From the NCBI RefSeq assembly GCF_963576545.1, contig NW_026870428.1:1-64000 (forward strand): a stretch of 64,000 bases of DNA, read 5' to 3'. Positions 35,637 to 48,038 of the stretch are shown piece by piece. The DNA is from Limanda limanda (Eukaryota; Chordata; Actinopteri; Pleuronectiformes; Pleuronectidae). Positions within the stretch are counted from its first letter, which is position 1, and every line of letters starts with the position of its first letter. The notes under the pieces were generated by a model. That model had not been told where the DNA came from. It made no database searches and saw only the letters and a list, made by a program, of their open reading frames with translations. A program made the translations under genes and the position numbers.

Positions 35637-38600
35637 GATATTCTTGAATAACTTTTTTTGTGAAGGTCGGAGAGACTTGGAAAGTGGTTGCATCTGGACT
35701 AATTTGGGTCCTGCAGATCGATTGGTACCATCCCCGAGCTTGTACGACCTTCGGAAGAGGTCGACCGACGAAATTCCCCCAAAATCTGAGGAGATATTCT
35801 TGAATAACTTTTTTTGTGAAGGTCGGAGAGACTTGCAAGTAGGCTCTACCCCCACTAAATGGGGTTGCGCGCATCGATCAGTACCATCCTTGAGCTTCTC
35901 CGACTTTCGGAAGGGTTAGGGTTAGGGTTAGGGATGAAAGCACATAGGAGAAAGAGATATTCTTGAATAACTTTTTTTGTGAAGGTCGGAGAGACTTGCA
36001 AGTAGGCTCTACCCCCACTAAATGGGGTAACGCGCATCGATCGGTACCATCCTTGAGCTTCTCCGACTTTCGGAAGGGTTAGGGTTAGGGTTAGGGATGA
36101 AAGCACATAGGAGAAAGAGATATTCTTGAATAACTTTTTTTGTGAAGGTCGGAGAGACTTGCAAGTAGGCTCTACCCCCACTAAATGGGGTAGCGCGCAT
36201 CGATCGGTACCATCCTTGAGCTTCTCCGACTTTCGGAAGGGTTAGGGTTAGGGTTAGGGATGAAAGCACATAGGAGAAAGAGATATTCTTGAATAACTTT
36301 TTTTGTGAAGGTCGGAGAGACTTGCAAGTAGGCTCTACCCCCACTAAATGGGGTAGCGCGCATCGATCGGTACCATCCTTGAGCTTCTCCGACTTTCGGA
36401 AGGGTTAGGGTTAGGGTTAGGGATGAAAGCACATAGGAGAAAGAGATATTCTTGAATAACTTTTTTTGTGAAGGTCGGAGAGACTTGCAAGTAGGCTCTA
36501 CCCCCACTAAATGGGGTAGCGCGCATCGATCGGTACCATCCTTGAGCTTCTCCGACTTTCGGAAGGGTTAGGGTTAGGGTTAGGGATGAAAGCACATAGG
36601 AGAAAGAGATATTCTTGAATAACTTTTTTTGTGAAGGTCGGAGAGACTTGGAAAGTGGTTGCATCTGGACTAATTTGGGTCCTGCGGATCGATTGGTACC
36701 ATCCCCGAGCTTGTACGACCTTCGGAAGAGGTCGACCGACGAAATTCCCCCAAATCTGAGGAGATATTCTTGAATAACTTTTTTTGTGAAGGTCGGAGAG
36801 ACTTGCAAGTAGGCTCTACCCCCACTAAATGGGGTAGCGCGCATCGATCGGTACCATCCTTGAGCTTCTCCGACTTTCGGAAGGGTTAGGGTTAGGGTTA
36901 GGGATGAAAGCACATAGGAGAAAGAGATATTCTTGAATAACTTTTTTTGTGAAGGTCGGAGAGACTTGCAAGTAGGCTCTACCCCCACTAAATGGGGTAG
37001 CGCGCATCGATCGGTACCATCCTTGAGCTTCTCCGACTTTCGGAAGGGTTAGGGTTAGGGTTAGGGATGAAAGCACATAGGAGAAAGAGATATTCTTGAA
37101 TAACTTTTTTTGTGAAGGTCGGAGAGACTTGCAAGTAGGCTCTACCCCCACTAAATGGGGTAGCGCGCATCGATCGGTACCATTCTTGAGCTTCTCCGAC
37201 TTTCGGAAGGGTTAGGGTTAGGGTTAGGGATGAAAGCACATAGGAGAAAGAGATATTCTTGAATAACTTTTTTTGTGAAGGTCGGAGAGACTTGCAAGTA
37301 GGCTCTACCCCCACTAAATGGGGTAGCGCGCATCGATCGGTACCATCCTTGAGCTTCTCCGACTTTCGGAAGGGTTAGGGTTAGGGTTAGGGATGAAAGC
37401 ACATAGGAGAAAGAGATATTCTTGAATAACTTTTTTTGTGAAGGTCGGAGAGACTTGGAAAGTGGTTGCATCTGGACTAATTTGGGTCCTGCGGATCGAT
37501 TGGTACCATCCCCGAGCTTGTACGACCTTCGGAAGAGGTCGACCGACGAAATTCCCCCAAATCTGAGGAGATATTCTTGAATAACTTTTTTTGTGAAGGT
37601 CGGAGAGACTTGCAAGTAGGCTCTACCCCCACTAAATGGGGTTGCGCGCATCGATCAGTACCATCCTTGAGCTTCTCCGACTTTCGGAAGGGTTAGGGTT
37701 AGGGTTAGGGATGAAAGCACATAGGAGAAAGAGATATTCTTGAATAACTTTTTTTGTGAAGGTCGGAGAGACTTGCAAGTAGGCTCTACCCCCACTAAAT
37801 GGGGTAACGCGCATCGATCGGTACCATCCTTGAGCTTCTCCGACTTTCGGAAGGGTTAGGGTTAGGGTTAGGGATGAAAGCACATAGGAGAAAGAGATAT
37901 TCTTGAATAACTTTTTTTGTGAAGGTCGGAGAGACTTGCAAGTAGGCTCTACCCCCACTAAATGGGGTAGCGCGCATCGATCGGTACCATCCTTGAGCTT
38001 CTCCGACTTTCGGAAGGGTTAGGGTTAGGGTTAGGGATGAAAGCACATAGGAGAAAGAGATATTCTTGAATAACTTTTTTTGTGAAGGTCGGAGAGACTT
38101 GCAAGTAGGCTCTACCCCCACTAAATGGGGTAGCGCGCATCGATCGGTACCATCCTTGAGCTTCTCCGACTTTCGGAAGGGTTAGGGTTAGGGTTAGGGA
38201 TGAAAGCACATAGGAGAAAGAGATATTCTTGAATAACTTTTTTTGTGAAGGTCGGAGAGACTTGGAAAGTGGTTGCATCTGGACTAATTTGGGTCCTGCG
38301 GATCGATTGGTACCATCCCCGAGCTTGTACGACCTTCGGAAGAGGTCGACCGACGAAATTCCCCCAAATCTGAGGAGATATTCTTGAATAACTTTTTTTG
38401 TGAAGGTCGGAGAGACTTGCAAGTAGGCTCTACCCCCACTAAATGGGGTAGCGCGCATCGATCGGTACCATCCTTGAGCTTCTCCGACTTTCGGAAGGGT
38501 TAGGGTTAGGGTTAGGGATGAAAGCACATAGGAGAAAGAGATATTCTTGAATAACTTTTTTTGTGAAGGTCGGAGAGACTTGCAAGTAGGCTCTACCCCC

Positions 38601-40463
38601 ACTAAATGGGGTAGCGCGCATCGATCGGTACCATCCTTGAGCTTCTCCGACTTTCGGAAGGGTTAGGGTTAGGGTTAGGGATGAAAGCACATAGGAGAAA
38701 GAGATATTCTTGAATAACTTTTTTTGTGAAGGTCGGAGAGACTTGCAAGTAGGCTCTACCCCCACTAAATGGGGTAGCGCGCATCGATCGGTACCATCCT
38801 TGAGCTTCTCCGACTTTCGGAAGGGTTAGGGTTAGGGTTAGGGATGAAAGCACATAGGAGAAAGAGATATTCTTGAATAACTTTTTTTGTGAAGGTCGGA
38901 GAGACTTGGAAAGTGGTTGCATCTGGACTAATTTGGGTCCTGCGGATCGATTGGTACCATCCCCGAGCTTGTACGACCTTCGGAAGAGGTCGACCGACGA
39001 AATTCCCCCAAATCTGAGGAGATATTCTTGAATAACTTTTTTTGTGAAGGTCGGAGAGACATGCAAGTAGGCTCTACCCCCACTAAATGGGGTTGCGCGC
39101 ATCGATCAGTACCATCCTTGAGCTTCTCCGACTTTCGGAAGGGTTAGGGTTAGGGTTAGGGATGAAAGCACATAGGAGAAAGAGATATTCTTGAATAACT
39201 TTTTTTGTGAAGGTCGGAGAGACTTGGAAAGTGGTTGCATCTGGACTAATTTGGGTCCTGCGGATCGATTGGTACCATCCCCGAGCTTGTACGACCTTCG
39301 AAAGAGGTCGACCGACGAAATTCCCCCAAATCTGAGGAGATATTCTTGAATAACTTTTTTTGTGAAGGTCGGAGAGACTTGCAAGTAGGCTCTACCCCCA
39401 CTAAATGGGGTTGCGCGCATCGATCAGTACCATCCTTGAGCTTCTCCGACTTTCGGAAGGGTTAGGGTTAGGGTTAGGGATGAAAGCACATAGGAGAAAG
39501 AGATATTCTTGAATAACTTTTTTTGTGAAGGTCGGAGAGACTTGCAAGTAGGCTCTACCCCCACTAAATGGGGTAGCGCGCATCGATCGGTACCATCCTT
39601 GAGCTTCTCCGACTTTCGGAAGGGTTAGGGTTAGGGTTAGGGATGAAAGCACATAGGAGAAAGAGATATTCTTGAATAACTTTTTTTGTGAAGGTCGGAG
39701 AGACTTGGAAAGTGGTTGCATCTGGACTAATTTGGGTCCTGCGGATCGATTGGTACCATCCCCGAGCTTGTACGACCTTCGAAAGAGGTCGACCGACGAA
39801 ATTCCCCCAAATCTGAGGAGATATTCTTGAATAACTTTTTTTGTGAAGGTCGGAGAGACTTGCAAGTAGGCTCTACCCCCACTAAATGGGGTTGCGCGCA
39901 TCGATCAGTACCATCCTTGAGCTTCTCCGACTTTCGGAAGGGTTAGGGTTAGGGTTAGGGATGAAAGCACATAGGAGAAAGAGATATTCTTGAATAACTT
40001 TTTTTGTGAAGGTCGGAGAGACTTGGAAAGTGGTTGCATCTGGACTAATTTGGGTCCTGCGGATCGATTGGTACCATCCCCGAGCTTGTACGACCTTCGG
40101 AAGAGGTCGACCGACGAAATTCCCCCAAATCTGAGGAGATATTCTTGAATAACTTTTTTTGTGAAGGTCGGAGAGACTTGCAAGTAGGCTCTACCCCCAC
40201 TAAATGGGGTTGCGCGCATCGATCGGTACCATCCTTGAGCTTCTCCGACTTTCGGAAGGGTTAGGGTTAGGGTTAGGGATGAAAGCACATAGGAGAAAGA
40301 GATATTCTTGAATAACTTTTTTTGTGAAGGTCGGAGAGACTTGCAAGTAGGCTCTACCCCCACTAAATGGGGTAGCGCGCATCGATCGGTACCATCCTTG
40401 AGCTTCTCCGACTTTCGGAAGGGTTAGGGTTAGGGTTAGGGATGAAAGCACATAGGAGAAAGA
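35637..40463 (+). repeat. Segment 13: 4827-bp 30-mer, first copy
   Basis: The order is B'-A5-B-A4-B-A4-B-A3-B-A1-B-A2-B-A1-B-A2, with B at 36608, 37415, 38222, 38866, 39184, 39665 and 39983. Marker units include cattcttg at 37089 and the acatgcaag unit at 39021. 35637-39982 matches 40464-44809 at an offset of 4827 bp, and 39983-40463 matches 46106-46586. Confidence 0.94.
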
Positions 40464-43400
40464 GATATTCTTGAATAACTTTTTTTGTGAAGGTCGGAGA
40501 GACTTGGAAAGTGGTTGCATCTGGACTAATTTGGGTCCTGCAGATCGATTGGTACCATCCCCGAGCTTGTACGACCTTCGGAAGAGGTCGACCGACGAAA
40601 TTCCCCCAAAATCTGAGGAGATATTCTTGAATAACTTTTTTTGTGAAGGTCGGAGAGACTTGCAAGTAGGCTCTACCCCCACTAAATGGGGTTGCGCGCA
40701 TCGATCAGTACCATCCTTGAGCTTCTCCGACTTTCGGAAGGGTTAGGGTTAGGGTTAGGGATGAAAGCACATAGGAGAAAGAGATATTCTTGAATAACTT
40801 TTTTTGTGAAGGTCGGAGAGACTTGCAAGTAGGCTCTACCCCCACTAAATGGGGTAACGCGCATCGATCGGTACCATCCTTGAGCTTCTCCGACTTTCGG
40901 AAGGGTTAGGGTTAGGGTTAGGGATGAAAGCACATAGGAGAAAGAGATATTCTTGAATAACTTTTTTTGTGAAGGTCGGAGAGACTTGCAAGTAGGCTCT
41001 ACCCCCACTAAATGGGGTAGCGCGCATCGATCGGTACCATCCTTGAGCTTCTCCGACTTTCGGAAGGGTTAGGGTTAGGGTTAGGGATGAAAGCACATAG
41101 GAGAAAGAGATATTCTTGAATAACTTTTTTTGTGAAGGTCGGAGAGACTTGCAAGTAGGCTCTACCCCCACTAAATGGGGTAGCGCGCATCGATCGGTAC
41201 CATCCTTGAGCTTCTCCGACTTTCGGAAGGGTTAGGGTTAGGGTTAGGGATGAAAGCACATAGGAGAAAGAGATATTCTTGAATAACTTTTTTTGTGAAG
41301 GTCGGAGAGACTTGCAAGTAGGCTCTACCCCCACTAAATGGGGTAGCGCGCATCGATCGGTACCATCCTTGAGCTTCTCCGACTTTCGGAAGGGTTAGGG
41401 TTAGGGTTAGGGATGAAAGCACATAGGAGAAAGAGATATTCTTGAATAACTTTTTTTGTGAAGGTCGGAGAGACTTGGAAAGTGGTTGCATCTGGACTAA
41501 TTTGGGTCCTGCGGATCGATTGGTACCATCCCCGAGCTTGTACGACCTTCGGAAGAGGTCGACCGACGAAATTCCCCCAAATCTGAGGAGATATTCTTGA
41601 ATAACTTTTTTTGTGAAGGTCGGAGAGACTTGCAAGTAGGCTCTACCCCCACTAAATGGGGTAGCGCGCATCGATCGGTACCATCCTTGAGCTTCTCCGA
41701 CTTTCGGAAGGGTTAGGGTTAGGGTTAGGGATGAAAGCACATAGGAGAAAGAGATATTCTTGAATAACTTTTTTTGTGAAGGTCGGAGAGACTTGCAAGT
41801 AGGCTCTACCCCCACTAAATGGGGTAGCGCGCATCGATCGGTACCATCCTTGAGCTTCTCCGACTTTCGGAAGGGTTAGGGTTAGGGTTAGGGATGAAAG
41901 CACATAGGAGAAAGAGATATTCTTGAATAACTTTTTTTGTGAAGGTCGGAGAGACTTGCAAGTAGGCTCTACCCCCACTAAATGGGGTAGCGCGCATCGA
42001 TCGGTACCATTCTTGAGCTTCTCCGACTTTCGGAAGGGTTAGGGTTAGGGTTAGGGATGAAAGCACATAGGAGAAAGAGATATTCTTGAATAACTTTTTT
42101 TGTGAAGGTCGGAGAGACTTGCAAGTAGGCTCTACCCCCACTAAATGGGGTAGCGCGCATCGATCGGTACCATCCTTGAGCTTCTCCGACTTTCGGAAGG
42201 GTTAGGGTTAGGGTTAGGGATGAAAGCACATAGGAGAAAGAGATATTCTTGAATAACTTTTTTTGTGAAGGTCGGAGAGACTTGGAAAGTGGTTGCATCT
42301 GGACTAATTTGGGTCCTGCGGATCGATTGGTACCATCCCCGAGCTTGTACGACCTTCGGAAGAGGTCGACCGACGAAATTCCCCCAAATCTGAGGAGATA
42401 TTCTTGAATAACTTTTTTTGTGAAGGTCGGAGAGACTTGCAAGTAGGCTCTACCCCCACTAAATGGGGTTGCGCGCATCGATCAGTACCATCCTTGAGCT
42501 TCTCCGACTTTCGGAAGGGTTAGGGTTAGGGTTAGGGATGAAAGCACATAGGAGAAAGAGATATTCTTGAATAACTTTTTTTGTGAAGGTCGGAGAGACT
42601 TGCAAGTAGGCTCTACCCCCACTAAATGGGGTAACGCGCATCGATCGGTACCATCCTTGAGCTTCTCCGACTTTCGGAAGGGTTAGGGTTAGGGTTAGGG
42701 ATGAAAGCACATAGGAGAAAGAGATATTCTTGAATAACTTTTTTTGTGAAGGTCGGAGAGACTTGCAAGTAGGCTCTACCCCCACTAAATGGGGTAGCGC
42801 GCATCGATCGGTACCATCCTTGAGCTTCTCCGACTTTCGGAAGGGTTAGGGTTAGGGTTAGGGATGAAAGCACATAGGAGAAAGAGATATTCTTGAATAA
42901 CTTTTTTTGTGAAGGTCGGAGAGACTTGCAAGTAGGCTCTACCCCCACTAAATGGGGTAGCGCGCATCGATCGGTACCATCCTTGAGCTTCTCCGACTTT
43001 CGGAAGGGTTAGGGTTAGGGTTAGGGATGAAAGCACATAGGAGAAAGAGATATTCTTGAATAACTTTTTTTGTGAAGGTCGGAGAGACTTGGAAAGTGGT
43101 TGCATCTGGACTAATTTGGGTCCTGCGGATCGATTGGTACCATCCCCGAGCTTGTACGACCTTCGGAAGAGGTCGACCGACGAAATTCCCCCAAATCTGA
43201 GGAGATATTCTTGAATAACTTTTTTTGTGAAGGTCGGAGAGACTTGCAAGTAGGCTCTACCCCCACTAAATGGGGTAGCGCGCATCGATCGGTACCATCC
43301 TTGAGCTTCTCCGACTTTCGGAAGGGTTAGGGTTAGGGTTAGGGATGAAAGCACATAGGAGAAAGAGATATTCTTGAATAACTTTTTTTGTGAAGGTCGG

Positions 43401-46400
43401 AGAGACTTGCAAGTAGGCTCTACCCCCACTAAATGGGGTAGCGCGCATCGATCGGTACCATCCTTGAGCTTCTCCGACTTTCGGAAGGGTTAGGGTTAGG
43501 GTTAGGGATGAAAGCACATAGGAGAAAGAGATATTCTTGAATAACTTTTTTTGTGAAGGTCGGAGAGACTTGCAAGTAGGCTCTACCCCCACTAAATGGG
43601 GTAGCGCGCATCGATCGGTACCATCCTTGAGCTTCTCCGACTTTCGGAAGGGTTAGGGTTAGGGTTAGGGATGAAAGCACATAGGAGAAAGAGATATTCT
43701 TGAATAACTTTTTTTGTGAAGGTCGGAGAGACTTGGAAAGTGGTTGCATCTGGACTAATTTGGGTCCTGCGGATCGATTGGTACCATCCCCGAGCTTGTA
43801 CGACCTTCGGAAGAGGTCGACCGACGAAATTCCCCCAAATCTGAGGAGATATTCTTGAATAACTTTTTTTGTGAAGGTCGGAGAGACATGCAAGTAGGCT
43901 CTACCCCCACTAAATGGGGTTGCGCGCATCGATCAGTACCATCCTTGAGCTTCTCCGACTTTCGGAAGGGTTAGGGTTAGGGTTAGGGATGAAAGCACAT
44001 AGGAGAAAGAGATATTCTTGAATAACTTTTTTTGTGAAGGTCGGAGAGACTTGGAAAGTGGTTGCATCTGGACTAATTTGGGTCCTGCGGATCGATTGGT
44101 ACCATCCCCGAGCTTGTACGACCTTCGAAAGAGGTCGACCGACGAAATTCCCCCAAATCTGAGGAGATATTCTTGAATAACTTTTTTTGTGAAGGTCGGA
44201 GAGACTTGCAAGTAGGCTCTACCCCCACTAAATGGGGTTGCGCGCATCGATCAGTACCATCCTTGAGCTTCTCCGACTTTCGGAAGGGTTAGGGTTAGGG
44301 TTAGGGATGAAAGCACATAGGAGAAAGAGATATTCTTGAATAACTTTTTTTGTGAAGGTCGGAGAGACTTGCAAGTAGGCTCTACCCCCACTAAATGGGG
44401 TAGCGCGCATCGATCGGTACCATCCTTGAGCTTCTCCGACTTTCGGAAGGGTTAGGGTTAGGGTTAGGGATGAAAGCACATAGGAGAAAGAGATATTCTT
44501 GAATAACTTTTTTTGTGAAGGTCGGAGAGACTTGGAAAGTGGTTGCATCTGGACTAATTTGGGTCCTGCGGATCGATTGGTACCATCCCCGAGCTTGTAC
44601 GACCTTCGAAAGAGGTCGACCGACGAAATTCCCCCAAATCTGAGGAGATATTCTTGAATAACTTTTTTTGTGAAGGTCGGAGAGACTTGCAAGTAGGCTC
44701 TACCCCCACTAAATGGGGTTGCGCGCATCGATCAGTACCATCCTTGAGCTTCTCCGACTTTCGGAAGGGTTAGGGTTAGGGTTAGGGATGAAAGCACATA
44801 GGAGAAAGAGATATTCTTGAATAACTTTTTTTGTGAAGGTCGGAGAGACTTGCAAGTAGGCTCTACCCCCACTAAATGGGGTAACGCGCATCGATCGGTA
44901 CCATCCTTGAGCTTCTCCGACTTTCGGAAGGGTTAGGGTTAGGGTTAGGGATGAAAGCACATAGGAGAAAGAGATATTCTTGAATAACTTTTTTTGTGAA
45001 GGTCGGAGAGACTTGCAAGTAGGCTCTACCCCCACTAAATGGGGTAGCGCGCATCGATCGGTACCATTCTTGAGCTTCTCCGACTTTCGGAAGGGTTAGG
45101 GTTAGGGTTAGGGATGAAAGCACATAGGAGAAAGAGATATTCTTGAATAACTTTTTTTGTGAAGGTCGGAGAGACTTGCAAGTAGGCTCTACCCCCACTA
45201 AATGGGGTAGCGCGCATCGATCGGTACCATCCTTGAGCTTCTCCGACTTTCGGAAGGGTTAGGGTTAGGGTTAGGGATGAAAGCACATAGGAGAAAGAGA
45301 TATTCTTGAATAACTTTTTTTGTGAAGGTCGGAGAGACTTGGAAAGTGGTTGCATCTGGACTAATTTGGGTCCTGCGGATCGATTGGTACCATCCCCGAG
45401 CTTGTACGACCTTCGGAAGAGGTCGACCGACGAAATTCCCCCAAATCTGAGGAGATATTCTTGAATAACTTTTTTTGTGAAGGTCGGAGAGACTTGCAAG
45501 TAGGCTCTACCCCCACTAAATGGGGTTGCGCGCATCGATCAGTACCATCCTTGAGCTTCTCCGACTTTCGGAAGGGTTAGGGTTAGGGTTAGGGATGAAA
45601 GCACATAGGAGAAAGAGATATTCTTGAATAACTTTTTTTGTGAAGGTCGGAGAGACTTGCAAGTAGGCTCTACCCCCACTAAATGGGGTAACGCGCATCG
45701 ATCGGTACCATCCTTGAGCTTCTCCGACTTTCGGAAGGGTTAGGGTTAGGGTTAGGGATGAAAGCACATAGGAGAAAGAGATATTCTTGAATAACTTTTT
45801 TTGTGAAGGTCGGAGAGACTTGCAAGTAGGCTCTACCCCCACTAAATGGGGTAGCGCGCATCGATCGGTACCATCCTTGAGCTTCTCCGACTTTCGGAAG
45901 GGTTAGGGTTAGGGTTAGGGATGAAAGCACATAGGAGAAAGAGATATTCTTGAATAACTTTTTTTGTGAAGGTCGGAGAGACTTGCAAGTAGGCTCTACC
46001 CCCACTAAATGGGGTAGCGCGCATCGATCGGTACCATCCTTGAGCTTCTCCGACTTTCGGAAGGGTTAGGGTTAGGGTTAGGGATGAAAGCACATAGGAG
46101 AAAGAGATATTCTTGAATAACTTTTTTTGTGAAGGTCGGAGAGACTTGGAAAGTGGTTGCATCTGGACTAATTTGGGTCCTGCGGATCGATTGGTACCAT
46201 CCCCGAGCTTGTACGACCTTCGGAAGAGGTCGACCGACGAAATTCCCCCAAATCTGAGGAGATATTCTTGAATAACTTTTTTTGTGAAGGTCGGAGAGAC
46301 TTTCAAGTAGGCTCTACCCCCACTAAATGGGGTTGCGCGCATCGATCGGTACCATCCTTGAGCTTCTCCGACTTTCGGAAGGGTTAGGGTTAGGGTTAGG

Positions 46401-46586
46401 GATGAAAGCACATAGGAGAAAGAGATATTCTTGAATAACTTTTTTTGTGAAGGTCGGAGAGACTTGCAAGTAGGCTCTACCCCCACTAAATGGGGTAGCG
46501 CGCATCGATCGGTACCATCCTTGAGCTTCTCCGACTTTCGGAAGGGTTAGGGTTAGGGTTAGGGATGAAAGCACATAGGAGAAAGA
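40464..46586 (+). repeat. Segment 14: 6123-bp second copy of the 30-mer with eight more units
   Basis: It equals the preceding 4827-bp segment plus 1296 bp (7 A and 1 B) at 44810-46105. The 1296-bp difference holds the taacg units 44810 and 45617 and the cattcttg unit 44973. The flanking markers (acatgcaag at 43848; TTCGAA-form B at 44011 and 44492) are retained at exactly 4827 bp from the first copy. The A at 46261 has a private gactttcaag. Confidence 0.94.
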
Positions 46587-48038
46587 GATATTCTTGAATA
46601 ACTTTTTTTGTGAAGGTCGGAGAGACTTGGAAAGTGGTTGCATCTGGACTAATTTGGGTCCTGCAGATCGATTGGTACCATCCCCGAGCTTGTACGACCT
46701 TCGGAAGAGGTCGACCGACGAAATTCCCCCAAAATCTGAGGAGATATTCTTGAATAACTTTTTTTGTGAAGGTCGGAGAGACTTGCAAGTAGGCTCTACC
46801 CCCACTAAATGGGGTTGCGCGCATCGATCAGTACCATCCTTGAGCTTCTCCGACTTTCGGAAGGGTTAGGGTTAGGGTTAGGGATGAAAGCACATAGGAG
46901 AAAGAGATATTCTTGAATAACTTTTTTTGTGAAGGTCGGAGAGACTTGCAAGTAGGCTCTACCCCCACTAAATGGGGTAACGCGCATCGATCGGTACCAT
47001 CCTTGAGCTTCTCCGACTTTCGGAAGGGTTAGGGTTAGGGTTAGGGATGAAAGCACATAGGAGAAAGAGATATTCTTGAATAACTTTTTTTGTGAAGGTC
47101 GGAGAGACTTGCAAGTAGGCTCTACCCCCACTAAATGGGGTAGCGCGCATCGATCGGTACCATCGTTGAGCTTCTCCGACTTTCGGAAGGGTTAGGGTTA
47201 GGGTTAGGGATGAAAGCACATAGGAGAAAGAGATATTCTTGAATAACTTTTTTTGTGAAGGTCGGAGAGACTTGCAAGTAGGCTCTACCCCCACTAAATG
47301 GGGTAGCGCGCATCGATCGGTACCATCCTTGAGCTTCTCCGACTTTCGGAAGGGTTAGGGTTAGGGTTAGGGATGAAAGCACATAGGAGAAAGAGATATT
47401 CTTGAATAACTTTTTTTGTGAAGGTCGGAGAGACTTGCAAGTAGGCTCTACCCCCACTAAATGGGGTAGCGCGCATCGAGCGGTACCATCCTTGAGCTTC
47501 TCCGACTTTCGGAAGGGTTAGGGTTAGGGTTAGGGATGAAAGCACATAGGAGAAAGAGATATTCTTGAATAACTTTTTTTGTGAAGGTCGGAGAGACTTG
47601 GAAAGTGGTTGCATCTGGACTAATTTGGGTCCTGCGGATCGATTGGTACCATCCCCGAGCTTGTACGACCTTCGGAAGAGGTCGACCGACGAAATTCCCC
47701 CAAATCTGAGGAGATATTCTTGAATAACTTTTTTTGTGAAGGTCGGAGAGACTTTCAAGTAGGCTCTACCCCCACTAAATGGGGTAGCGCGCATCGATCG
47801 GTACCATCCTTGAGCTTCTCCGACTTTCGGAAGGGTTAGGGTTAGGGTTAGGGATGAAAGCACATAGGAGAAAGAGATATTCTTGAATAACTTTTTTTGT
47901 GAAGGTCGGAGAGACTTGCAAGTAGGCTCTACCCCCACTAAATGGGGTAGCGCGCATCGATCGGTACCATCCTTGAGCTTCTCCGACTTTCGGAAGGGTT
48001 AGGGTTAGGGTTAGGGATGAAAGCACATAGGAGAAAGA
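46587..48038 (+). repeat. Segment 15: third 1452-bp 9-mer
   Basis: B'-A5-B-A2 with the taacg form second (46906). It shares gactttcaag (unit 47713) with the unit at 46261, 1452 bp upstream, so part of it was copied with its left neighbour. The unit at 47069 has catcGttg where the matching unit at 27754 has catcTttg. The unit at 47395 has atcgaGcgg. Confidence 0.94.
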
